DNA from: Catenulispora sp. EB89
GTDB lineage: Bacteria; Actinomycetota; Actinomycetes; Streptomycetales; Catenulisporaceae
Assembly: GCF_041261445.1 (NCBI RefSeq)
Contig: NZ_JBGCCU010000018.1
Span: 181,294-245,293, forward strand
Length of the DNA stretch: 64,000 bases
Reading direction: 5' to 3'
In this document: in pieces, positions 25,794 through 36,386 of the stretch
Layout: every line of letters starts with the position of its first letter
Numbering within the stretch: the stretch's first letter is position 1
The notes under the pieces: generated by a model
The model's database searches: none
The model's input: the letters and a program-made list of their open reading frames with translations, nothing else
What the model was told of the DNA's origin: nothing
Position numbers and translations under genes: made by a program

Positions 25794-27143
25794 ATGCACA
25801 TCCTGATCATCAATCGCTGGGACGACGGCTTCTCCGACTACGGGGCCTACCTCGACCACGGCGAGCACGAGGTCGGCTACGTGACGGTGCCGGCGCACGT
25901 GCCGCGGGTGCCGCTCACCGCCAAGGCGGTCGAGGTGGTGGCCGCGGACGCGGACGACGAGACGATCCTCGCCGCCGCCCGCCGGTGTCGTGACCAGCTC
26001 GGCGGCATCGACCGGGTCCTGGCCTTGTCGGAGTTCAACCTGCACGTCGGAGGCCGGATCCGTGACGAGTTCGGCGTCCCGGGCCCCGGAGCGGACGATT
26101 TGCTGCGTTTCCGCGACAAGCCGCTCATGAAGGAGACGGTAGCCCGCGCGGGTCTTCGGGTTCCGTTCCTCGCAGTCGTACGGAACCCAGCCGAAGTGGC
26201 GGACTTCGTGGCCGAGGCACCGGGCGCCGTCGTGGTCAAACCGCGGGCCGGTGCCGCCGCGCGCGGGGTCCGGATCATTCCGCACGGCGCCGACGCCACT
26301 GGGCACCTGGACGGCGTGGACTTCGACGATCTGCACGCTGAGGAGTTCATCCCCGGCACCATCTGGCACGTCGACGGGTTGATGTGGCGGGCCGAACCGT
26401 GGTTCGCCTGCGCCTCGCGCTACATCGGCACGCCCCTGGGCTTCTCCCTCGGCGAACCGACCGCGAGCGTTTGCGACCACGGCCCCGACGGTGCCCGGGT
26501 CCGCGAGTTCGCCCTGCGGTGCCTGGACGCGCTCGGGCTGACCGACGGCGCCTTCCACCTGGAGGTCATCGACGCCCCCGGTGGGCCGGTGTTCCTCGAG
26601 GTCGGCGCCCGGGTCGGCGGCGGCCACATCGCCTGGACCGTGCGGGACATCCATGGCATCGACTTGGTCGAGGCCTGGATCCGGGTGCAGCTGGGGGAGG
26701 AGCCCGCGGCGCCGGCGCCGTTCACGGACCGGGTCGGCGGCGCGCTGTTGATACCGGGCCCGGCCGGCCACCGGGTGCGTCGGGTCGAGAGCCTGCTCGG
26801 CCGGGTCGAAGGGCTCTACGAGGAGGTGCTGGCCGCACCCGGGACGGTCCTGGGCGCCGACGAGGAACTGTTGGCCGGACTGCGATTCGCCGGCGACGAC
26901 CCGGAGCGGGTGCGGGCGGCGATGGCCGAGGCGGTCGAGCTGTTGGCGGCCGAGTTCGACGACGGCGCCGACGTCGGCGGCGCGGCACTTTTGGCGGTGC
27001 CCGGTCCTCGGCGCGCGGTTGATGATGCGGCGGATCTCGACGAGGCCGGGGTCGCCGATGCGGTTCACCCTGATGCGGCCGGAGGCGAAGCGGTCGGCAG
27101 CGACGTGGCTGACATCGAAGCGGGCTCGAGTGTTCAGCTCTGA
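25794..27143 (+). CDS. ATP-grasp ligase 1
   Basis: This is a 449-residue protein. The ATG at 25794 starts the natural N-terminus MHILIINRWDDGF. A GTG at 25740 overlapping the cupin stop is the alternative. The ATP-grasp core shows FRDKPLMKETVARAGL (start of the central domain), VVVKPRAGAAARGV (nucleotide-binding lysine) and VFLEVGARVGGG (Mg-binding acidic strand). Enzymes of this fold join a carboxylate to an amine through an acyl phosphate, and the closest functional class is the L-amino acid ligase/carboxylate-amine ligase group. The C-terminal 60 residues are Asp/Ala-rich and unlike the core. It is part of a plus-strand operon with the cupin, exporter and a second ATP-grasp enzyme. Confidence 0.85.
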   Translation: MHILIINRWDDGFSDYGAYLDHGEHEVGYVTVPAHVPRVPLTAKAVEVVAADADDETILAAARRCRDQLGGIDRVLALSEFNLHVGGRIRDEFGVPGPGADDLLRFRDKPLMKETVARAGLRVPFLAVVRNPAEVADFVAEAPGAVVVKPRAGAAARGVRIIPHGADATGHLDGVDFDDLHAEEFIPGTIWHVDGLMWRAEPWFACASRYIGTPLGFSLGEPTASVCDHGPDGARVREFALRCLDALGLTDGAFHLEVIDAPGGPVFLEVGARVGGGHIAWTVRDIHGIDLVEAWIRVQLGEEPAAPAPFTDRVGGALLIPGPAGHRVRRVESLLGRVEGLYEEVLAAPGTVLGADEELLAGLRFAGDDPERVRAAMAEAVELLAAEFDDGADVGGAALLAVPGPRRAVDDAADLDEAGVADAVHPDAAGGEAVGSDVADIEAGSSVQL

Positions 27144-28380
27144 GCCGAGCTCTCCAGGTCGCCACCGCTCACGCCGCACCCTCAGCCCTCTGCGCTGCTA
27201 CTCCCTGCGCGCCGCCGACACCCTCGCCTCGACCACAGTGGAGACCGCGGTCCCGCTCATCGTCCTGCGTACCACCGGCAGCGCGGCGTGGTCCGGAGCC
27301 AGCTTCGCCGCCGAATGGATCCTGCGCCTGGCCGCCATCCCGCAGGCCGGCGTCCTGGTCGACCGCGTCGGTGCCGGCGCCGTCTACAGAGCCGCCGGGG
27401 CCCTTCGCACGCTCTTCGGATGCTCGGTGGTCGCGGCGCTGACCGTGAGCCCGGCCGCGTGGTGGGCCGCGGTGATCTTCGGCATCGCCTCGGGCGTGCT
27501 GTGCGAGACCACGTACATCGCCGCCGAACAACTCGGCGCCGGACTCGCCGAATCCGCACCGGAACGCCTGAGCCGCGTGCAAGCCGTCCAGGTCGTCATC
27601 GACGAATCGACCCGCATGGCCGGCCCCTTGCTCGCCTCACTCCTGCTGCTGCTCGGCACCGCTGCCCCCATCGGCGCGATCACCCTACTTTCGGCAGCCG
27701 CGGCACTGCTCGCCTGGCCGATCCGCTTCGGCGCGACGCGCGGACGGCAAGAGGGCGGCCAAGAAGCGCACCACCGGCTTCGCGAGATGGCCCGCGGCGC
27801 GCGCATAGTCCGCGACTCGCCGGTACTGCGCCGCGTCACCGTCTTGTACAGCGCCTCGAATCTGTTGTACGCCCTGATGATCGTCGCCACCCCGCCGATC
27901 CTCATCCACCGGTTCGGCTGCTCCGAGGCGGCGATCGGCGGCGTGTGGGCGGCCGGCTTCTGCCTGTCGGTGGCCGGGGTGGCTCCGGCGCGGGCCGCCC
28001 TGGAACGGTACGGCCCGGCCCGGACCGGTGCGATCGCCTTCACCGCACTGTTCCTGGCGGGCCTGGCGGCCGGAGTGTCGAACACGCTCGTCCTGCGACT
28101 GCTGTGCACCGTCTTGGTCCTCGGCACGCTCGGTGCGGTCCAACTCCTACTGCGCACAGTACGGAGCGCGGCAACCCCGTCCGACGCCTACGGGACGGCC
28201 ACCGCGGCCGTCGTCCTGGCCGGGCTGATGCCCAACGCCGCCGCCGGCCTGCTCGTCGCCGCCGCTCCGGGCCACCTCAGCATCCTGATCATCGCCGCCG
28301 CGCTGCTGGCCGGCGCGGCCGATGCCGCCGCTCTGCGCGGCCTCACCCGAACCACCGTCCCGATCCTGGAGCCCCAGTGA
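27130..28380 (+). CDS. MFS-type exporter
   Basis: This is a 416-residue membrane protein. The GTG at 27130 overlaps the upstream ligase stop by 14 bases and follows GAAGCGGG. Longer frames would overlap the ligase deeply. About 12 hydrophobic helices are visible, with a short cytoplasmic loop in the middle (GATRGRQEGGQEAHHRLREM). The pattern matches MFS drug or metabolite exporters (MFS_3-like). Between two ligases, it most likely exports the product and gives self-resistance. It ends in a GTGA overlap with the second ATP-grasp gene. Confidence 0.85.
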   Translation: MFSSEPSSPGRHRSRRTLSPLRCYSLRAADTLASTTVETAVPLIVLRTTGSAAWSGASFAAEWILRLAAIPQAGVLVDRVGAGAVYRAAGALRTLFGCSVVAALTVSPAAWWAAVIFGIASGVLCETTYIAAEQLGAGLAESAPERLSRVQAVQVVIDESTRMAGPLLASLLLLLGTAAPIGAITLLSAAAALLAWPIRFGATRGRQEGGQEAHHRLREMARGARIVRDSPVLRRVTVLYSASNLLYALMIVATPPILIHRFGCSEAAIGGVWAAGFCLSVAGVAPARAALERYGPARTGAIAFTALFLAGLAAGVSNTLVLRLLCTVLVLGTLGAVQLLLRTVRSAATPSDAYGTATAAVVLAGLMPNAAAGLLVAAAPGHLSILIIAAALLAGAADAAALRGLTRTTVPILEPQ

Positions 28381-29564
28381 CCATCCGTGTCGCAGTCATC
28401 GAACCCGTCTCCTCCGGCCTGGCCCTGGTCGACCGCGCCCACGCCCTCGGCTGGCAAGCCGTGGTCGTCGGCGCCGGCCAGCCGGTCGACGTCGACCCCA
28501 ACGACGAAGCCGCGCTGGCCGACGCCCTGCGCGCCGAGCATCGGCGCGCGCCCCTGGCCGGCATCCTGGCGGGCTGCGAATACTACGTGCCGGCGGCCGC
28601 CCGCATCGCCGCCGCGCTCGGCCTGCCCGGCACCGATCCGGCGACCGTGGACCGCGCACGTGACAAGGCTCTGATGCGCGCCGCCGTCGCGGCGGCCGGG
28701 CTCGCCGGTCCCGGCTACCTCGAGCTCCAGGACGTGCGCGAGCTCGACCTCGGCTGCGCCCGAATCGGCTTCCCGGCGGTCGTCAAACCCGTCGACAGCT
28801 GCGGCAGCATGGGCGTGCGCAAGGTGGCCGACCCGGCCCAGGCACGCGCGGCGGTGGCCGCGATCCATGCCGAGACGCGCCTGGATCTCGGAGTGCCGCT
28901 CGGCCGGCGGGTCATCATCGAACGCTACATTCAGGGCCCCGAGTTCAGCGCGGACGGCTACGTCCTGGACGGCGAGACCGTCGTGGTCGCGGTGACCCGC
29001 AAACTGCTGGGCCCGGAGCCGTACTTCGTCGAGCTCGGCCACCTCACCCCGGCCGACCTGCCGGCGGCGGTCCGCGCGCGGATCGGCGAGTACGCCCGCG
29101 CGGTCGTCGCCGCGGTCGGCATCACCCGTGGTCCCTTCCACTGTGAACTCCGGCTGGCCGGCGACGAGCCGGTCCTCATGGAGATCGCGGCCCGCCTGCC
29201 CGGTGACCGCATCGTCGACCTGCTCGCCGCCACCGAGGGGGTGGACCTGCCGACCGTCGCCCTGGCGGCGGCCACCGGAGGGGACCCGGCCGAACTCGGC
29301 GCCTTCCGGGTCCCGCGGGCCCGGGCCGCCGGTATCCGTTTCCTGACGGCCGCTGGTGCTGCTTTCACCGGCCTGGACGGCTTCGACGACCTCGAAGGCG
29401 AGCCGTGGACCGCCGAAACCGAGGTCTTCCTGCCCAGCGGCGCGCCGGTGTCGGATCCCGGCGACTTCCGCAGCCGGGTGGCCGCGGTGCGCTTCGAGGC
29501 CGACTCTCCGGCGCACGCGCTCCAGCGGTGGCACGAGGTCGGCGACCGGGTCCGGGTGCGGTGA
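28377..29564 (+). CDS. ATP-grasp ligase 2 (L-amino acid ligase type)
   Basis: This is a 395-residue protein from a GTG that overlaps the exporter stop. The N-terminal Rossmann-like domain (VTIRVAVIEPVSSGLALVDRA) precedes the ATP-grasp core: DKALMRAAVAAAGLAGPG, AVVKPVDSCGSMGVRKV (Lys and Gly-rich loop), EFSADGYVLDGE and VLMEIAARLPGDRI. This order is typical of dipeptide-forming ligases of the BacD/L-amino acid ligase type. Two ligases in one operon suggest two successive amide bonds, or one peptide bond and one modification. The substrates cannot be read from the sequence. The gene converges on the minus-strand SARP with a 24-base gap. Confidence 0.87.
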   Translation: MTIRVAVIEPVSSGLALVDRAHALGWQAVVVGAGQPVDVDPNDEAALADALRAEHRRAPLAGILAGCEYYVPAAARIAAALGLPGTDPATVDRARDKALMRAAVAAAGLAGPGYLELQDVRELDLGCARIGFPAVVKPVDSCGSMGVRKVADPAQARAAVAAIHAETRLDLGVPLGRRVIIERYIQGPEFSADGYVLDGETVVVAVTRKLLGPEPYFVELGHLTPADLPAAVRARIGEYARAVVAAVGITRGPFHCELRLAGDEPVLMEIAARLPGDRIVDLLAATEGVDLPTVALAAATGGDPAELGAFRVPRARAAGIRFLTAAGAAFTGLDGFDDLEGEPWTAETEVFLPSGAPVSDPGDFRSRVAAVRFEADSPAHALQRWHEVGDRVRVR

Positions 29565-29588
29565 GGCGGCGGTCTCGGCCGCGGTGGC

Positions 29589-32500
29589 TCAGGAGCTTGG
29601 CAGCGACGCGGGGGCGTTCACGGCGCCGGGCCGCAGCGCCTCGGCTTCGGCCTCCAGGCCGAGACCGGTGAAGATCTCGACCGCCTCCCGGAGCACGGCC
29701 TCGGCCCGCTCGCCCTGCCCCAACCGGGGCAGCGACCCGGCCAGCACGCCCAGCGCGTGCGCCCGGAGCCAGTCGTCGTGAAACGCCTCGCCGCCGGCCA
29801 GGACGTGCTCGGCGATCGCCACGGCCTCCTGGTGCCGGCCGGCGGCGGCCCGCAGTGTCGCGATCCGGAACCGGGCGCTGGCCTCCCGGTTCGGGGTGTT
29901 CCCCGCCTGGCACAACCGGATGCACTCGTCGTAGAGCGCCTCGGCCTCGTCGTACCGCCCCAGCCCCTGCAACGCCCAGCCGGTCAGGTACAAGCCGACC
30001 ATCACGTTCTCGGTGTCGGCCAGTTCACGGGACAGCTCGACACACCGCCGTCCGTGCTCGACGGCCGCCTCGAGGTCCCCGCCGCACGACACCAAGGTGT
30101 ACGCCATCGACGAGTCCACCCCGGCCTGCGCCTGCCGGTTCCCGGTGGCCAGGGCCAGTTCGCGCGCTTCGTCCAGGCAGGCCAGCGCTTCCTCGCGCCG
30201 TCGTACCGCGGCCCACATGCAGCCCAAGGTGTCCAGCACGTAAGTCAGCAGGATCCGGTCCCCGACCGCCCGGCACAGCTCGACGGTCCGGTTGTCCGGG
30301 CCGCCGTCGATGACCGACTCGAGGAACTCCGCCGAACCCAGCCGGTGGTAGTCGAGCATGTAGCGGGCGCGCGCCTCCGACTGCCGGTCGCCGGTGCGGG
30401 CGGCAGCGTCGACGAGCGCTTCGGCCACGGATGTCACCATGTTGCGCTGCCACTGCGGGTCCACGGGCAGCAGTACCAGGGCCCGCGCCGCGGCGCTCAG
30501 ATGCTCGGCGGTGCCGGCGATGGCCTGGCGGAGCACGGCCAGGGTCGCCGGCAGTCGCACGGCCAGGATGGCGCGGGTCTCGGCGGCATCGGCGAACGTC
30601 TGGCCCGGCGACCGCGCCGGTTCCAGGCTGTCCGGGATCATGCTGCCCGGCTGTGCGAGCCGGAACCCGTTGAGCGCCGTGGCCTGGATCATGTCCAGCA
30701 GCCTGGCCAGACAGGCGTCGGCCTCCTGCGGGCCGTCGATCGCCAGGGCCAGATCGCGGGCGTAGACGTGCACCAGGTCGTGGTAGCGGTAGCGGCCGGG
30801 GAGCGGGGACTCCAGCAGCCCCAGGTCCACCAGCGATTCCAGCAGATCCTCGGTCTCGCCGGCGTCCAGCGGGTCCAGGCCGATGATCGACGCCGCGCCC
30901 GCCAACCCCATGTCGGGGAAGGACACGGTGGCCAGCAGCCGGAACGCTTGGGCGGCGTCGGGATCCAGCTGGTGGTAGCTCAGGGCGAAGCACCCTTCGA
31001 TGGACAGGTCGCCGGTCCGCAGCTCCCGGAGCCGCCGCTGTTCGTCGGCCAGCCGCCGGGCGATGTCCTGGACGGTCCAGTTCGGCCGCGCGGCCAGCCG
31101 CGCGCCGACGATGCGGACTGCCAACGGCAGGTACCCGCAGGCGGCGACCAGCTCGGCCGCCGCCGGGCCGGCGATGCCGGTCCGCTCCGGGCCGACGATC
31201 CGGCCCAGCAGCTCGGCGGCCTCCGCGCCGTCCATGACCTCCAGGTCGACGCTCGCGGCGGTCGGCAGGCCGACCAGGTGCGGCCGGCTGGTGACCAGAG
31301 CGGCGTTGCCCGGCGCGCCGGGCAGCAGCGGCCGGACCTGCGCGGCGTCGGAGGCGTTGTCGAGCAGGATCAGGACTCGGCGAGAGGTGAGGATCGTGCG
31401 GAACAGCGCGGCACGCTCTTCGAGCGTCGTGGGCACGGTGTTCGGGGCGGTACCGAGTGCTGTGAGGAACCGTCCGAGGACGTCGGCCGGGTCGGCGGGC
31501 CGGTCGTCCGCGCCGCGCAGGTCGACGTACAGGCAGCCGTCCGGGAACCGGTCGGCGACGGCGTGCGCCGCGTGCGTGGCCAGCGTCGACTTCCCGACGC
31601 CGCCCATGCCGGACACCGTCACGATCACCGCGGAATCGGACACCGAGGCGTGCGTGAGCGCGTCACGGATCTTCTCGATGGCGGCGCGGCGGCCGGAGAA
31701 GTCGGGCAGATCGGCCGGGAGCTGTGCGGGAACGGGTATTCGGGGCGCCTGGCTGTGTTTCGCGAGTGCTTGTTCCTGCGCGGCGGTCGGCGGCGGCCCA
31801 GCGGCCCAGGCCGTTCTGATGTCCACCACTCCGGGCCACACGGGGGCCGCGAGCGCCGGGTCGGCGCAGAGGATCTTCCGGTGCATCTCCCGGAGCCCGA
31901 GCCCGGGCTCGACGCCGAGTTCCTCGTCCAGGAGCCGTCGGGCGTCCGCGTAGGCGGCCAGCGCCTCAGCCTGCCGTCCGGACCGGTAAAGAGCGAGCAT
32001 CAACGCTTCATACAGCTGCTCGCGCAGCGGATGCTCGGCGATCATCACCGACGCCTCCGCCACGACGTCGCGGTGCCGGCCGAGCTCCAGCTCGCACTCC
32101 AGCAGCGCTTGCCTGGCGTTCAGACTGGCCTCGACCAGCCAGGTTCGCTGCGTCTCCGCGTACGGCCCCGGGACGCCGGCGAGCGGGACACCCCGCCAAA
32201 GCGCGAGTCCGCGCCGATACAATTCGGCTGCCTCGCCGACGCTGCCGGCGCCCCGCACCTCGGCTGCCCGCGTGGTCAGGTCGTTGAAGACGGCCAGGTC
32301 GAGCGCATCGGCATCTGCCTTCAGGACGTATCCGGAGCCGACCGAGGCCAGCAGCCCGCCGGTCGCTCCACGGGCCCGCTCGGGCTCCAAGCGTTTGCGT
32401 AGCCGGGCGACGTAGGTGCGCACGATGCCCAGGGCGCCGTCGGCGGGCTCCTCGCCCCATACCGCGTGGATGATCTCGTCGGCGGTCACCGCCCACGAAC

Positions 32501-32621
32501 CGGCCAGCAACAACCGAACCAATACCGCGACCTGCTGAGGAGAGCCGAGCGCCACCGGCTCGCTGTCACCTCGCCACGCCTCCACCGGCCCCAGGACGCC
32601 GAAGCGCAGCCCGTCACCCAT
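29589..32621 (-). CDS. SARP-family regulator with NB-ARC and TPR domains, second copy
   Basis: This is a 1010-residue AfsR-type protein. I preferred the ATG at 32621 (MGDGLRFGVLGPV) because AAGGGGG lies about 9 bases upstream. An ATG at 32630 abuts the G-run. The order is a winged-helix domain (TVRTYVARLRKRL-like), a bacterial activator domain with the usual LALWRGVPLAGVPG and LDEELGVEPG, an NB-ARC with GMGGVGKSTLATH and RVLILLDNASDAAQV, and a TPR-rich C-terminus. It resembles the SARP at 20.8 kb in every domain, so the two are paralogous or jointly acquired. Together they bracket the ligase cluster. Confidence 0.92.
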   Translation of the reverse strand: MGDGLRFGVLGPVEAWRGDSEPVALGSPQQVAVLVRLLLAGSWAVTADEIIHAVWGEEPADGALGIVRTYVARLRKRLEPERARGATGGLLASVGSGYVLKADADALDLAVFNDLTTRAAEVRGAGSVGEAAELYRRGLALWRGVPLAGVPGPYAETQRTWLVEASLNARQALLECELELGRHRDVVAEASVMIAEHPLREQLYEALMLALYRSGRQAEALAAYADARRLLDEELGVEPGLGLREMHRKILCADPALAAPVWPGVVDIRTAWAAGPPPTAAQEQALAKHSQAPRIPVPAQLPADLPDFSGRRAAIEKIRDALTHASVSDSAVIVTVSGMGGVGKSTLATHAAHAVADRFPDGCLYVDLRGADDRPADPADVLGRFLTALGTAPNTVPTTLEERAALFRTILTSRRVLILLDNASDAAQVRPLLPGAPGNAALVTSRPHLVGLPTAASVDLEVMDGAEAAELLGRIVGPERTGIAGPAAAELVAACGYLPLAVRIVGARLAARPNWTVQDIARRLADEQRRLRELRTGDLSIEGCFALSYHQLDPDAAQAFRLLATVSFPDMGLAGAASIIGLDPLDAGETEDLLESLVDLGLLESPLPGRYRYHDLVHVYARDLALAIDGPQEADACLARLLDMIQATALNGFRLAQPGSMIPDSLEPARSPGQTFADAAETRAILAVRLPATLAVLRQAIAGTAEHLSAAARALVLLPVDPQWQRNMVTSVAEALVDAAARTGDRQSEARARYMLDYHRLGSAEFLESVIDGGPDNRTVELCRAVGDRILLTYVLDTLGCMWAAVRRREEALACLDEARELALATGNRQAQAGVDSSMAYTLVSCGGDLEAAVEHGRRCVELSRELADTENVMVGLYLTGWALQGLGRYDEAEALYDECIRLCQAGNTPNREASARFRIATLRAAAGRHQEAVAIAEHVLAGGEAFHDDWLRAHALGVLAGSLPRLGQGERAEAVLREAVEIFTGLGLEAEAEALRPGAVNAPASLPSS

Positions 32622-32803
32622 GATCAACATCCCCCTTGCCCACGGTTCATGCTAACCGGATCGAAGGGTCGAAGGATCAAGGTTTCAAGGGCTGGGAGCT
32701 GGGAGCCGGCCAGGCCATCCGCGCCATCATCTCGGCGGCACCATCTCGGCCATGGTCTGCGCGGTCCGTTCGAAAGCAAGCTGCGGTTCGTGCTGCGAAG
32801 GCC

Positions 32804-32845
32804 GACGGGGCGTACGGCCGGCGCTTGCCGGCCGTACGCCCCGTC
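32804..32845. terminator. Perfect 19-bp hairpin downstream of the symporter operon
   Basis: Arms 32804-32822 and 32827-32845 are fully complementary around a GCTT loop. The hairpin lies 28 bases past the symporter stop on the minus strand. There is no clear T-run, as is common for actinomycete terminators. It lies in the 252-base gap (32622-32873) upstream of the SARP gene, where I see no coding sequence. Confidence 0.8.
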
Positions 32846-32873
32846 GCACTACACGTCGATCAGGATCCTGTCC

Positions 32874-34624
<1,751 letters not shown>

Positions 34625-34628
<4 letters not shown>

Positions 34629-34999
34629 GCGGTTTCCTCAGCGAGTCGGACGTCGGGCAGCGGACCCCCGGCGGCGTGGCGGGGGGCCGGGACCCTGAGA
34701 CCGGTTTCAGCCTCCGCCCGCAGCGCTGCGGCCAGCGGGTCGAGCCGGCGGCCGGCGTAGCGCGCGTAGGCCGCGGCGATGCCGAAGGTGGAGACGAACT
34801 GCAGCAGCCCGAACACGAGGGCCACGTTGATGTTCCCGACCAGCTCGTGCGCCATGAAGCCGCGTGCGTAGGCGGAGCAGATCACGTAGGTGAGGAACCA
34901 GACGAGGAAAGCGACGGTCACCGGGAACACGAAACGCCGGTAGGCGCCTCTGAGTTCGGCGAAGCGCGGATCGTCAGCGATCCGGGCAGGGTCGGACAC
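34625..34999 (-). CDS. DUF485 membrane protein, partner of the acetate symporter
   Basis: This is a 124-residue protein with two hydrophobic helices (about 25-48 and 58-85). The DUF485 pattern FAELRGAYRRFVFPVTVAFLVWF, then GNINVALVFGLLQFVSTF, is clear. Small proteins of this family are almost always encoded just upstream of actP-type symporters and overlap them by ATGA, as here. They are thought to assist or tune the transporter. There is no other motif. Confidence 0.88.
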
Positions 35000-35234
35000 G
35001 GTACTCCTTCAAGTCGAGAGTTGATGGCCGTCGCAAGGGGCTCAGGCGCACAAGGGAATGTCCCGCCCCTCCCGCCGTGATCGGGGACTTGCCTGGGGGT
35101 ACGGCGGCGGGGCGGGACATCTGGTCCCCGGCGGGGACGGCAAAACTCTCGGTCTTCAGGATGGACGCGCGATCAACGGCGGATCGAACAGTGATTTACG
35201 TCGATGGATGACGGCCCGACGGGTCGCTGCGGCG
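35000..35234. other. Intergenic region upstream of the symporter operon
   Basis: This 235-base gap holds the promoter and leader of the minus-strand DUF485/symporter operon. I see no convincing gene. A short G/C palindromic stretch near 35120-35140 (TCCCCGGCGGGGA) is the only structure noticed. Confidence 0.4.
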
Positions 35235-35420
35235 TCAGGAGGACCAGACTTCAACACCGCTGTACTGCGAGCAGGTACCCTGCCACGTCGTGCTGGAGCT
35301 GTAGGTGCCACCGTGGCAGGGGGCTGTGGTGCCATCTGGATGCGGCTCGCTGCCACAGGTCCGGTCTTCGCCGACTGGCAGGCCGTGGACGCCCCGCGGC
35401 GGGAGTCCAGCCAGCACCAC
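35235..35420 (-). pseudogene. Fragment of a DUF3761-like secreted protein
   Basis: The minus-strand frame ends with PCHGGTYSSS, GTCSQYSGVEVW. This matches the Cys-Asp/Gly-Gly-Thr-Tyr-Ser and Gly-Thr-Cys-Ser-x-His-x-Gly-Val pattern of the small secreted DUF3761 family. No signal peptide precedes it: the 61-residue frame starts abruptly and the upstream reading is broken. I take it as the 3' remnant of a decayed gene. It lies just outside the left edge of the tRNA-associated island. Confidence 0.4.
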
Positions 35421-35546
35421 ATCGGCGTCCTACCCGAACAGGACAGCCGCCCATGAATCCAGCGCAGCTTCCATGACCTCAACGTCGCGACCCCACGGTT
35501 CCGACAGGTCAAGCGCTACACGAATTGCTCAAGGAACGCGACGCCA

Positions 35547-35782
35547 TTGCCGCACTTGACCTTCGGTCAACGAGGTTAGCGCCGTTGTACAGAAGGTACA
35601 GGTCATGGCATTGGTGCGGGAGCTGAGGCAGCTCCAGATGCGCGCCATGGCGCCGCTGGGGGCCACGAATTGGCCCCCAAAACATATCAAGGGCCTCAAT
35701 CCGATCCTTCGGATTGAGGCCCTGACCTGCGACGTTACCGTCGGGCTGACAGGATTTGAACCTGCGACCCCTTGACCCCCAG
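35547..35782. repeat. Left attachment-site repeat (attL) with displaced tRNA-Pro 3' end
   Basis: This 236-base block repeats 58457-58691 in the same orientation. Bases 35653-35782 match 58563-58691 with a single extra A in a run. The outer 105 bases are more diverged. The block contains the last 40 bases of tRNA-Pro (35743-35782, minus strand), the 14-bp tRNA terminator hairpin (35691-35722) and a 9-bp stem TGGGGGCCA/TGGCCCCCA (35657-35679). The 5' half of the tRNA is absent here, so this is the displaced 3' end left by site-specific integration. Confidence 0.85.
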
Positions 35783-36009
35783 GTCTATGTGGTAACTGTT
35801 GCTGCACGTCATGCACGCAATGCCCCTCCCGTCGGCCGGGCGTCGCGAGTACCCACCCGCAGGTCGTTCATGATGGCGCATCCCGTGTGGCTCCCAAGTG
35901 GCCCCCAAACGTGGGGCTTGCAGGCGGGCAAGGAATCTCTGTCGTGATCACGCTTCAATGGTGGTCGAACTCCGTCAGAGCCGCCATGTGGCGACTTTGA
36001 CGGTCTCGG
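35783..36009. other. Left end of the island, possible integrase arm site
   Basis: No gene is visible. TGGCCCCCA at 35899-35907 repeats the box present in both attachment repeats (35671 and 58581), with a related GTGGCTCCCAA just before it. Short direct repeats outside the core are what tyrosine recombinases use as arm sites, so this may be one arm of the former attP. Confidence 0.35.
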
Positions 36010-36306
36010 TCACGTCGTGGGAAGTGGTGTATCGGTTAGTTCGATGTTCAGGTCGGCCGGCTGCGACTCGAACTCGCAGCCGGAGTAGTTCTTGTCGCCG
36101 ATCAGCGTCTGTCCAGGTGGTCGGTCTGGGACGAGCGTGGGTTCGGTGGCGAAGATATCGAGGGGAGTCTTGCGTTCGTCGGCCTTCGCCCAGGTCGGAG
36201 TGAACGCGATCGGCAGCCCGCCCAGCGTGCACAGCAGGTGCAGCCGAAGTCCCGGAAGTAGCGCGTGTGGCTGGCAGCGGCAGCGGTACATCCCCGGGCT
36301 CCGCAC
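36010..36306 (-). pseudogene. Transposase remnant
   Basis: The minus-strand frame reads RLHLLCTLGGLPIAFTPTWAKADERKTPLD, then TLVPDRPPGQTLIGDKNYSG. This is the recognisable catalytic-core stretch of DDE transposases carried by actinomycete insertion sequences (the GQTLIxDKNY motif). Upstream continuity is lost into a second frame (35975-36412). The C-terminal half is missing, and no terminal inverted repeats are apparent. It lies just inside the left island border, where an integrase would be expected, so an insertion may have helped remove it. Confidence 0.65.
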
Positions 36307-36386
36307 CGGCAGCCGCGCGGTTGAAGCGCCGTCGCGCCGAGCCGGGAGGAGGAAGCCCGGCCGGCGCGATGGCCCCCTGGCGTGTC

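Noticed and set aside
35743..35782. A second tRNA-Pro gene
   Set aside because: Only the 3' half matches. The D arm, 5' acceptor and anticodon 5' side are missing, so it is a displaced fragment.
35529..35816. Minus-strand protein containing GGQGVAGSNPVSPT
   Set aside because: This peptide is the well-known artefact of translating a tRNA 3' end. The region is an attachment repeat.
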